NCBI GenBank assembly: GCA_004525055.1
Contig: SPDF01000053.1
Span: 1 to 8,360 of the forward strand
Source: Gemmatimonadales bacterium
GTDB taxonomy: Bacteria; Gemmatimonadota; Gemmatimonadetes; Gemmatimonadales; GWC2-71-9
Direction: 5' to 3'
DNA length: 8,360 nt
Below are positions 1 to 5,830 of this stretch, in pieces (position 1 is the first letter of the stretch; every line of letters begins with the position of its first letter). The notes under the pieces were generated by a model. The model saw only the letters and a program-made list of their open reading frames with translations, made no database searches and had not been told where the DNA came from. The position numbers and the translations under genes were made by a program.

Positions 1-244
1 GCTGCAGGCCATCCTCTTCCTCGACAAGGGTCGTGAGGATGGCGTGGCGCCCGGCGACGTCTTTGAACTCTGGCGCACGCCGGAGGAGCGGTGGGATGCC
101 GCCGCGACCATCGCGGAACCGATCGCTCAGCTCCAGATCGTGCGTGTCGGTGATCACACCTCGTCCGCCTTGGTCGTCCGGATAGTCTCGGCCGACATCA
201 AGCGGGGGACCACCGCCAAGCAGGTCGCCAAGCTGCCGAACTGA
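1..244 (+). CDS. C-terminal end of an unidentified protein (5' end outside window)
   Basis: The frame is open from base 2 to a TGA at 242-244, giving the last 80 residues of a protein that begins upstream. I cannot name it with confidence. The visible part reads as a small beta-rich domain: a hydrophobic strand (AILFLDKG), a turn with the pattern G-V-x-P-G-D-V-F-E-L, then IAQLQIVRVGDHTSSALVVRI and a lysine-rich end. The 'G-V-x-x-G-D' turn followed by a strand, and a later 'S-S-A-L-V' strand, resemble the C-terminal domains of FlgT-like or LysM-associated envelope proteins, in which a repeat-avoiding 'duplicated-function' wording is often annotated only as hypothetical. That link is weak inference. 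A strong terminator follows 25 bases after the stop, so this gene probably ends its own transcription unit and is not part of the downstream cluster. Confidence 0.6.
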   Translation, partial: LQAILFLDKGREDGVAPGDVFELWRTPEERWDAAATIAEPIAQLQIVRVGDHTSSALVVRIVSADIKRGTTAKQVAKLPN

Positions 245-268
245 GTTCGCCGTACTTTCGATCCCCAG

Positions 269-318
269 GCACGCGGGGCCACCCGCCCTTTCCGGGTCGG
301 CCCCGCGTGCTTCGTTTT
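269..318 (+). terminator. Strong intrinsic (Rho-independent) terminator
   Basis: A 12-base arm at 269-280 (GCACGCGGGGCC) is perfectly complementary to 299-310 (GGCCCCGCGTGC). The stem continues inward with ACCCG at 281-285 pairing with CGGGT at 293-297, leaving one bulged C at 298 and a 7-base loop. A T-rich run, TTCGTTTT (311-318), follows at once. It sits 25 bases past the preceding stop codon and 22 bases before the next start codon. It most likely ends the upstream transcript. Its closeness to the next gene also leaves open an attenuator role. Confidence 0.88.
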
Positions 319-330
319 ACCCTCACCCCT

Positions 331-334
331 GAGG
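331..334 (+). promoter_or_regulatory. Ribosome binding site of the epimerase gene
   Basis: GAGG at 331-334 lies 6 bases before the ATG at 341, a normal Shine-Dalgarno spacing. It supports that start, as does the Rossmann glycine motif beginning only eight residues into the protein. Confidence 0.6.
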
Positions 335-340
335 CTGGAA

Positions 341-1288
341 ATGGCTCGACGTGTCCTAGTAACCGGTGGCGCCGGGTTCATCGGCTCCCACATCGTGGAG
401 GCCTACCTCGCCGGCGGATGGGAGGTCACCGCTCTGGACGACCTTTCCCGTGGGAAGGCGTCCCAGGTGCCGGACGGCGTTCCCCTCATTGTGGCCGACA
501 TCCGGTCGGATCTGGCGCGGACCACGGTCGCCACCGGTGGATTCGAGGTCCTCAACCACCATGCCGCGCAGATTGACGTCAGGTTCTCGGTGGAGCGGCC
601 CTCCGCGGACGCCGACATCAATATTTCGGGATTCGTGAATCTGCTCGAGGGCGCGGGGCAGGGAGGGGTTGGCCGCGTCGTCTTCGCCAGCAGTGGCGGT
701 GTGGTGTACGGCGATCCGGACGTCATTCCCACACCGGAAGCCGCCCCGAAGCGGCCGATATCCCCGTACGGGGTCAGCAAACTCGCCGGAGAGCACTACC
801 TGCGCGCGCTGGGGGGGCTGCATGGATTCGAAGGCGTTGCCCTCCGGTATGCGAACGTCTGTGGACCCCGCCAGGACCCCAAATCGGAGGCCGGCGTCGT
901 CTCCATCTTCGTCTCCCGGCTCCTGGCCGGCAAGCCGCTGGCCATTTTCGGAGACGGAAAGCAGACGCGTGATTATGTTTCCGTGAGAGATATTGCCCGC
1001 GCAAATGTGCTGGCGAGCACAGCGCCGCTCGGGTCTGGGGACGATCATGATACCCGCGCGTTCAACATTGCCACCGGCATCGAGCGCTCGGTGCTCGAGC
1101 TGGCCGAGGCGGTTGGCCGCGTGGTCGGACGCAAGCCTGAACTCATGATGGAGCCCGCCCGACCGGGTGAGATTCTGCGCAGTGCGCTTGACCCGAAGAA
1201 GGCCGCCGATGGTCTCGGCTGGCGGCCTGAAGTGCCGTTCGACGACAATCTCGCGATGCTCATGGAATGGTTTCAGACGGAGGGGTAA
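341..1288 (+). CDS. NAD-dependent nucleotide-sugar epimerase/dehydratase (extended SDR, GalE-like)
   Basis: A 315-residue cytoplasmic enzyme of the extended short-chain dehydrogenase family, the normal length for UDP-hexose 4-epimerases. The Rossmann motif G-G-A-G-F-I-G is at residues 9-15, with acidic residues D33/D34 at the end of the second strand where the NAD adenosine ribose binds. The catalytic set is a Ser-Ser pair at 117-118 and Y143-x3-K147. The substrate-domain signatures R-D-Y-V-x-V-x-D (210-217) and R-P-G-E-I (274-278) are present. The family uses tightly bound NAD to oxidise and re-reduce a sugar C4 (epimerases) or to oxidise it (dehydratases). UDP-glucose/galactose-type epimerisation is the likeliest activity, but substrate cannot be read from sequence. 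Its TAA overlaps the tolQ ATG by one base, so the two genes are probably translationally coupled. A role in LPS or capsule sugar supply is inference. Confidence 0.92.
   Translation: MARRVLVTGGAGFIGSHIVEAYLAGGWEVTALDDLSRGKASQVPDGVPLIVADIRSDLARTTVATGGFEVLNHHAAQIDVRFSVERPSADADINISGFVNLLEGAGQGGVGRVVFASSGGVVYGDPDVIPTPEAAPKRPISPYGVSKLAGEHYLRALGGLHGFEGVALRYANVCGPRQDPKSEAGVVSIFVSRLLAGKPLAIFGDGKQTRDYVSVRDIARANVLASTAPLGSGDDHDTRAFNIATGIERSVLELAEAVGRVVGRKPELMMEPARPGEILRSALDPKKAADGLGWRPEVPFDDNLAMLMEWFQTEG
1279..1285 (+). promoter_or_regulatory. Ribosome binding site deciding the tolQ start
   Basis: GGAGGGG at 1279-1285 lies just before the ATG at 1288, inside the last codons of the epimerase gene. An in-frame ATG also exists at 1267 but has no comparable purine run upstream and would overlap the epimerase by 22 bases, so 1288 is preferred. 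Confidence 0.65.
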
Positions 1289-2001
1289 TGCTCCTGCAGG
1301 CCGGTGGCGCGATTCCGCGCTCGTCGTTTGAGCTTTTCCAACAGGCCGGCGGCGAGACCAAGATTGTCCTCGCCGTCACCGCCCTCTTCTCCATCGTCTC
1401 CTGGTTCATCATCGGTCTCAAGTGGTGGCAGTTCCGCCGGATCCGTCGTCAGGCGGACCATTTCTTCACGGAACTGGAGCGGACCACCCGCCTGCAGGAG
1501 GCGTACACCATCCTGATGAAGCAACCCCCCTCCCCGTACAATCGACTGTTCCGTGAGGGCATGAACTTCTATAGCGAGCTTCGGCCCGGGGCCTGGCGCG
1601 ACGACGCACCCGCGAGCCGTCAGTCGTTGACGATGACCCAGCTCGAGGCGCTCAAGATGGTGCTCGGCAAGGAGGTGTCGGCCGAACGTGAGCTGGCCGC
1701 CCACCTCGTGCCCTGGCTGGCGACTATCGGCGCGGTCAGTCCGCTCCTCGGTCTGCTCGGTACCGTCCTCGGCATCATGGATGCGTTCATCGGCATCGCG
1801 GCCAAGGGATCCGGCAACATCGCCGCCGTGGCGCCGGGCGTCGCGGAGGCACTGATCACCACGGTGGCGGGCCTTGCGACCGCCATTCCCGCCATGATGG
1901 CCTACAATTTCTTCGTCCATCGGACCCGTGTGTTCGCCGGCGAGCTCGAGGGGTTCGCGAGCGAGCTCATTGGGACGATGGCGCGTGAGGGGCTGATCTA
2001 G
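1288..2001 (+). CDS. tolQ: TolQ, proton-channel subunit of the Tol-Pal motor
   Basis: A 237-residue polytopic inner-membrane protein of the MotA/TolQ/ExbB family, close to the usual TolQ length of about 230. Three membrane segments are visible: about residues 25-44, 142-168 and 185-210, with a large charged cytoplasmic loop between the first two. The second segment carries the family signature T-I-G-A-V-S-P-L-L-G-L-L-G-T-V-x-G-I-M (146-164), and the third A-E-A-L-I-T-T-V-A-G-L-x-x-A-I-P-A (186-202). T159 and T192 align with the pore-lining threonines of E. coli TolQ and ExbB. The subunit forms a pentamer around the TolR dimer and conducts protons to power TolA. The TolQ name rather than ExbB rests on the neighbours (tolR, tolB, pal, cpoB). 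Its TAG abuts the tolR ATG with no gap. Confidence 0.95.
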   Translation: MLLQAGGAIPRSSFELFQQAGGETKIVLAVTALFSIVSWFIIGLKWWQFRRIRRQADHFFTELERTTRLQEAYTILMKQPPSPYNRLFREGMNFYSELRPGAWRDDAPASRQSLTMTQLEALKMVLGKEVSAERELAAHLVPWLATIGAVSPLLGLLGTVLGIMDAFIGIAAKGSGNIAAVAPGVAEALITTVAGLATAIPAMMAYNFFVHRTRVFAGELEGFASELIGTMAREGLI

Positions 2002-2436
2002 ATGGCGGGGCGGCTCGGTGGGCTCGGCGGTGGCGATGACGGAGAAATGCAGCTCAGTGCTGACATCAACGTCACCTCGCTGGTGGACGTCGCGTTCGTG
2101 TTGTTGATCATCTTCATGATCACGGCGCCGCTCATGACCGGTGGCGTCGACGTGCAGTTGCCCCAGGCCGAGGCGAGGCCGCTCCCTTCCAAGGAAGGGA
2201 TGGTCGTGTCGGTCGATCGTGAGGGCCGGATCTTCATCGACCAGACCCGAGTCACTTACAACGATTTTCGGGTGACCTTCCGAGCACTGGTCGAGACCCG
2301 GAAGCCGGCTGGTGTCTACCTGCGCGCGGACCGGCGCGTTCCCTACGGGGATGTGGTGCGCGTACTCGCGGTGATCCGGAACAGCGGAATCAAGGACGTT
2401 GGGTTGGTGGCCGAGGAGGAGGACCAGGCCAAGTGA
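2002..2436 (+). CDS. tolR: TolR, ExbD/TolR-family motor subunit
   Basis: A 144-residue single-span inner-membrane protein, the normal ExbD/TolR size. A short glycine-rich cytoplasmic tail (1-20) precedes the membrane helix at about 22-45, and a periplasmic domain follows (about 50-140) that in this family dimerises and contacts peptidoglycan. D29 within the N-V-T-S-L-V-D-V motif matches the essential proton-carrying aspartate (D23 in E. coli TolR, D25 in ExbD). The residue two before the leucine-valine pair is usually proline (T-P-L-x-D); here it is Ser26. A purine run GAGGGG at 1987-1992 sits 9 bases before the ATG. The stop overlaps the next gene's GTG start (GTGA at 2433-2436), so TolR and the TolA-like protein are probably translationally coupled. 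Confidence 0.95.
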   Translation: MAGRLGGLGGGDDGEMQLSADINVTSLVDVAFVLLIIFMITAPLMTGGVDVQLPQAEARPLPSKEGMVVSVDREGRIFIDQTRVTYNDFRVTFRALVETRKPAGVYLRADRRVPYGDVVRVLAVIRNSGIKDVGLVAEEEDQAK

Positions 2437-3158
2437 GTCGGCCCGTGGCGGTACGGCGGCGGACGCCGGAAGTGGCGGCGGGGGCGGCGGGAAGTGCGCT
2501 GGTCCATCTCACCGTGCTCGTCCTCTTGATCGCCGGGATCAAGGCCCCCCCCCCGATGGTCCCTGTCTACGCGGTGGAGCTCGTGGCCGCGCCCGCTCCG
2601 AGGGCGAACAGGCGTCCGGCCCCCGAGGCGGTGACGCGTCCGGTGGAACAGCCGGAACCCGGTCCGCCGGTCGCGAAGTCGAACACGGTCTCGCCGGTTC
2701 CCTCCGAGAAGGCACCGCCGAAACCGAAACCGACGGCGCCGAAAACCACGACGACCCCGGTCAAGCGAGAACCTGCGCCGCGGTCGGAGTCGAAGGCGGT
2801 CCCGGCTCCCGGCGAGACTCCGAGCACCGGCACCGACGAAGTGAACGTCAAGACCCCTGGCCTGCAGTTCGCGTATCCGGAGTACCTGCGGAACATCGTG
2901 GCACAGGTCTACCGCCGCTGGGATCGGCCCGGCGGGAACCAGAGCCTGCGGGCCGAGGTGAGCTTCTTTATTCTGCGGGATGGTAGCGTGCGTGACATTC
3001 GATTCGTGACCCCCTCCGGCAATTTCAGTTTCGACCTCAGCGCGCAGGGCGCGATCGAGGCCGCCGGGAACGCGCGTGCCTTCGGGCCGCTCCCCGATGG
3101 ATACGAGGCCGATGTGTTGCCGGTCAGCTTCTTCTTTACGCCGAAGGCGGGTTCGTGA
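2433..3158 (+). CDS. tolA: TolA-equivalent protein with TonB-like linker and C-terminal domain
   Basis: A 241-residue envelope-spanning energy transducer. A basic N-terminus (R-R-R at 8-10) is followed by one membrane helix at about 15-36 containing S21-x3-H25, the SHLS-type pair by which TonB and TolA engage ExbD/TolR. Residues 38-130 are rich in proline, alanine, lysine and threonine, like a TonB linker and unlike the long helical domain of E. coli TolA. The C-terminal domain (about 148-238) has the TonB/TolA-C pattern: Y-P-x-Y, W163, then F-x-I-L-R-D-G-S-V (178-186), a P-S-G turn (194-196) and F-G-P-L-P (217-221). GTG start is chosen: GAGGAGGAGG at 2413-2422 lies 10 bases upstream and the start overlaps the tolR stop. 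A C10 tract interrupts codons 38-41. Position between tolR and tolB argues for a TolA role, with TonB function not excluded. Confidence 0.85.
   Translation: MSRPVAVRRRTPEVAAGAAGSALVHLTVLVLLIAGIKAPPPMVPVYAVELVAAPAPRANRRPAPEAVTRPVEQPEPGPPVAKSNTVSPVPSEKAPPKPKPTAPKTTTTPVKREPAPRSESKAVPAPGETPSTGTDEVNVKTPGLQFAYPEYLRNIVAQVYRRWDRPGGNQSLRAEVSFFILRDGSVRDIRFVTPSGNFSFDLSAQGAIEAAGNARAFGPLPDGYEADVLPVSFFFTPKAGS
2545..2554 (+). repeat. C10 homopolymer inside the tolA-equivalent
   Basis: Ten consecutive cytosines cover the Ala-Pro-Pro-Pro codons just after the membrane helix. Gain of one C shifts reading into a frame that stays open to a TAG at 2984-2986. Loss of one C leads to a TGA at 2632-2634. Either change removes the C-terminal receptor-binding domain. 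It may be a slippage site or a place for sequencing error. Confidence 0.7.
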
Positions 3159-4447
3159 ACCGGCTGCTCATCACCGGTCTCCTGCTCGCGGCCGCATCGC
3201 CGCTGGTGGCTCAGGATCCGGCGCCGCCGATCGACCGCGGCGTTCGGGTCGGCATCAGCTATCAGCCCGGGACGCGTCCCCGCCTCGTCATGTTGCCGGG
3301 ACCGGGCCTCGATTCGGTCCGAGCCATCGTGGGGCGCGACCTCGACTACAGCGACCGATTCGAGGTACTGCCCCTCGAGCCGGGTGGCTCCACCGTGACT
3401 TCCGCGGTCAACTACCAACTATACCGGACGCTCGGTGCCGACTATGGGATCGAGGTCCGCGCCGACGCCGCCGGCGTGGTCGTCCGGTTGCACGACATCG
3501 GCGGTGGCACGGTCCGCCAGGAGCAGCCTTTCGCGATACCCGCTGAATCTGCGCCTGAGTTTCGGATGGCGGTCCACCGAATCTCTGACGAGGCGGTCCG
3601 GTGGGTGACCGGCACGCCGGGGGTGGCAGCCACCCGGTTGCTCGTGTTGATCGACAAGCGGGCCTACCGAGTGGACAGCGACGGGGCCGCCATGACCGCG
3701 GTCACCCCCGCTGCCGAGACGATCTTGTCCCCGACCTGGTCGCCGGACGGCCGGTCTGTCGCCTATACGAAGTTTCTCGACGGCACGGGCCCGATCATGC
3801 TGCAGGACCTGGCCACGGGCCGGTCGCAGCGAGTGGCAGGGACGGAGTCGCAACTCAATATTACACCGGCCTTTTCGCCGGACGGCCGGACGCTTGCTTT
3901 TGCCCGGACCGACCAGCAGGGCGGCACCGATATCTATGCGGTCAACGTGGTCGACCAGTGCTGTCTCCGGCGGTTGACCGTGGGGCGCTTCGCGGATAAC
4001 CTTTCGCCGACCTACGCCCCCGATGGGCGGAGGATTGCGTTCGTCTCCACGCGCCCCGGGACCCCGCAGATCTATGCGATGTCCTCGGATGGGACTGACC
4101 AGGAACTGCTGGCCCCTTATGATTATGGAGCGACCGGGGCGTCGAACGCCCCGGAGTGGTCGCCCGACGGCGCGTCGGTAGCGTTCCATCGCGACATCGA
4201 CCGTTCGCCGCAGGTGTTCATCCTCGAGGTGGGGAGTCGGCGGTTCAAGCAATTGACCTCGAGCGGGCGGAATTCCGACCCGACCTGGGCTCCCGATGGC
4301 CGGCATCTGGCGTTCGTGTCTGACCGGAGCGGCCGACAGCAGGTTTGGATTATCGATACGGAGACGGGGCGCATTCGCCAAATCGGGCTGTTTGGCCAGG
4401 TCCGTCTCCCCCACTGGTCCCGCCGACTTGGCGGGGTCGCACGGTAA
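3155..4447 (+). CDS. tolB: TolB, periplasmic beta-propeller of the Tol-Pal system
   Basis: A 430-residue secreted protein, matching the usual TolB length. Residues 1-20 form a Sec signal peptide (hydrophobic 4-14, likely cleavage after V-A19 or Q20). An N-terminal alpha/beta domain (about 27-155) is followed by a propeller of WD40-like PD40 repeats with the S/A-P-D-G-R/A motif at about 196-200, 241-245, 288-292, 336-340 and 379-383. A final blade near 410-422 lacks the P-D-G signature. TolB sits in the periplasm and exchanges between Pal and TolA, relaying motor force to the outer membrane. The GTG start overlaps the preceding stop (GTGA at 3155-3158) with an AAGGCGGG-type site at 3144-3151. 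A Cys-Cys pair at 269-270 lies within the propeller; I know of no family role for it. Confidence 0.95.
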   Translation: MNRLLITGLLLAAASPLVAQDPAPPIDRGVRVGISYQPGTRPRLVMLPGPGLDSVRAIVGRDLDYSDRFEVLPLEPGGSTVTSAVNYQLYRTLGADYGIEVRADAAGVVVRLHDIGGGTVRQEQPFAIPAESAPEFRMAVHRISDEAVRWVTGTPGVAATRLLVLIDKRAYRVDSDGAAMTAVTPAAETILSPTWSPDGRSVAYTKFLDGTGPIMLQDLATGRSQRVAGTESQLNITPAFSPDGRTLAFARTDQQGGTDIYAVNVVDQCCLRRLTVGRFADNLSPTYAPDGRRIAFVSTRPGTPQIYAMSSDGTDQELLAPYDYGATGASNAPEWSPDGASVAFHRDIDRSPQVFILEVGSRRFKQLTSSGRNSDPTWAPDGRHLAFVSDRSGRQQVWIIDTETGRIRQIGLFGQVRLPHWSRRLGGVAR

Positions 4448-4477
4448 CAACACCTACCACCTGATCGGAGTTCTACC

Positions 4478-5053
4478 ATGAAGTCCCGTTCCCTGATGGT
4501 CTTCGCGCTGCTGGCCGCCGCCGCCTGTGGTGGCAAGAAGCCCGCCGAGACCCCGCCGCCGGCCCCGGCTCCGGCCCCGATCGACAGCACGGCCATCAAG
4601 GCCCAGATGCGGCAGGATTCGATCGACGCCGCCGAGGCGCGTGCCCGTGCCGCCGCGGAAGCCGCCGCACAGCTGCAGGTGCAGCTGAGCGCGCAGTTGA
4701 CCGCGCTGATCCACTTCGACTTCGACAAGTCGGACATCAAGTCGGAAGATCAGGCCAACCTGATGCGGAAGGCCGCCATCCTCAAGGCCAACCCGGCCCT
4801 CAGCATCCAGATCGCCGGCAATTGCGACAACCGCGGCTCCGACGAGTACAACCTCGCGCTCGGCAACCGCCGTGCGGCGGCGGCGCAGCGTTACCTCATC
4901 AACCAGGGTGTTGCGGCGGGCCAGATCAGCATCGTGTCGTACGGCGAGGAGCGTCCCGTCGACCCGGCCAACAGTGAAGCGGCCTGGGCCATGAATCGGA
5001 ATGACCAGTTCACGCCGACGGCCGGCGGCAACAACCTGATGGCGCCGAAGTGA
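4478..5053 (+). CDS. pal: Pal, peptidoglycan-associated outer-membrane lipoprotein
   Basis: A 191-residue lipoprotein. The signal peptide ends in a lipobox-like A-A-A-C with the lipid-acceptor cysteine at residue 17. A Pro/Ala linker (21-35) and an alanine-rich helix (about 38-76) lead to an OmpA-like peptidoglycan-binding domain (about 77-180). This contains F-D-F-D (80-83), D117 in the C-D-N-R-G motif and R131/R132 in L-G-N-R-R, matching the residues that contact diaminopimelate in known Pal structures. Two signature positions differ: G-H-x-D is G-N-C-D here, and the late N-R-R is N-R-N (173-175). Pal anchors the outer membrane to the cell wall and binds TolB. GGAG at 4467-4470 is 7 bases from the ATG. 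A 30-base gap separates it from tolB, the largest within the Tol genes. Confidence 0.95.
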   Translation: MKSRSLMVFALLAAAACGGKKPAETPPPAPAPAPIDSTAIKAQMRQDSIDAAEARARAAAEAAAQLQVQLSAQLTALIHFDFDKSDIKSEDQANLMRKAAILKANPALSIQIAGNCDNRGSDEYNLALGNRRAAAAQRYLINQGVAAGQISIVSYGEERPVDPANSEAAWAMNRNDQFTPTAGGNNLMAPK

Positions 5054-5811
5054 CCCATCGGATCACGCCAATTCTCATCCTGGCAACCGTCGCTCTGGGG
5101 GGCTGTGCCCTCCGGAGCGATGTGCGCCGGCTTGAGGATCAGTTGACCACCATGCAGGAAGAGAGCGACCGTCGCGACTCGGCGCTCGCGGCGCAGCTCA
5201 CGCAGGTCCTGACCCTCCAGCGGCAGGCCAACGATTCTCTGGCGGCCGTGGAGGCGAACCTTCTGACCTTCCGTGGGGAGACCCTCGGTCAGCTCTACGA
5301 TTTCCAGAAGCAGCTGCTGCAGGTGCAGGAACTGGCGGGGCAGAGCACCCGGCGCCTGAGCGAACTCCGGGGCGATCTGGACGCGCGTGGTCAGCAGCTC
5401 AGTGGGGCCGTTCCCGCTGGCGGTGGGGCCAGCAATGCCTCGGCGGTGCAGATGTACGAAGCGTCCCTCCAGCAGCTTCGTCGCGGGAGTACCGGGACCG
5501 CCCGCGCCGGGTTCCGGCAGTTCCTCGAGCAGTATCCGTCAGCGCCGGAGGCGGCCGACGCCGAGTATTTCATCGGTGAGAGTTTCAGCACGGAGGCTCC
5601 GGATTCTGCGGCGGCCTACTACACCCTGGTGGCGGAGAAATATCCTGCGTCGCCACGCGCGGCGAGCGCTCTCTACCGGCTGGGCTCGATGGCGGAGTCT
5701 GCCAAGGACACGGCGGCTGCCCGGGGCTATTTCCAGCGGCTGATCGCGAAGTATCCGACGTCGAACGAAGCCGCGCTCGCTCGCGACCGCCTGACGGCGC
5801 TCGGGCAGTAG
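5050..5811 (+). CDS. cpoB: CpoB/YbgF, Tol-Pal accessory protein (predicted lipoprotein)
   Basis: A 253-residue protein with a clear lipoprotein signal: hydrophobic 7-16, lipobox L-G-G-C with C19. Residues about 22-115 form a heptad-rich coiled coil (many Leu, Gln and charged residues), then a Gly/Ala/Ser linker (118-131), then three tetratricopeptide-type repeats (about 132-250) with the usual A-x-x-x-Y/F and Y-P positions. This is the CpoB layout: N-terminal trimerising coiled coil plus C-terminal TPR domain. In E. coli CpoB links Tol function with septal peptidoglycan synthesis; there it is a soluble periplasmic protein, whereas here it appears lipid-anchored. The GTG start overlaps the pal stop (GTGA at 5050-5053) and I see no good Shine-Dalgarno site, so translation probably depends on coupling from pal. 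Confidence 0.93.
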   Translation: MTHRITPILILATVALGGCALRSDVRRLEDQLTTMQEESDRRDSALAAQLTQVLTLQRQANDSLAAVEANLLTFRGETLGQLYDFQKQLLQVQELAGQSTRRLSELRGDLDARGQQLSGAVPAGGGASNASAVQMYEASLQQLRRGSTGTARAGFRQFLEQYPSAPEAADAEYFIGESFSTEAPDSAAAYYTLVAEKYPASPRAASALYRLGSMAESAKDTAAARGYFQRLIAKYPTSNEAALARDRLTALGQ

Positions 5812-5830
5812 CCCGGCACCGACCGGACCG

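Noticed and set aside
356..1048. A 230-codon open frame on the - strand opposite the epimerase
   Set aside because: The + strand has intact catalytic and NAD-binding motifs over the same bases; the antisense product has none.
1267..1288. Upstream in-frame ATG for tolQ at 1267
   Set aside because: No ribosome site precedes it and it would add seven residues with no family counterpart; GGAGGGG directs initiation to 1288.
2399..2986. A 195-codon + frame overlapping tolR and tolA
   Set aside because: Gly/Arg/Ser-rich shadow of tolA codons. It matters only as the frame reached if the C10 tract gains one base.
3419..4453. A 344-codon open frame on the - strand across tolB
   Set aside because: It lies wholly antisense to a well-supported tolB, and its product is Arg/Gly/Pro-rich with no recognisable domain, as expected of GC-rich shadow frames.
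4553..4580. Repetitive GC-rich stretch in pal resembling a short tandem repeat
   Set aside because: It is the coding sequence of the Pro/Ala linker typical of Pal, with variable codons and no strict repeat unit.
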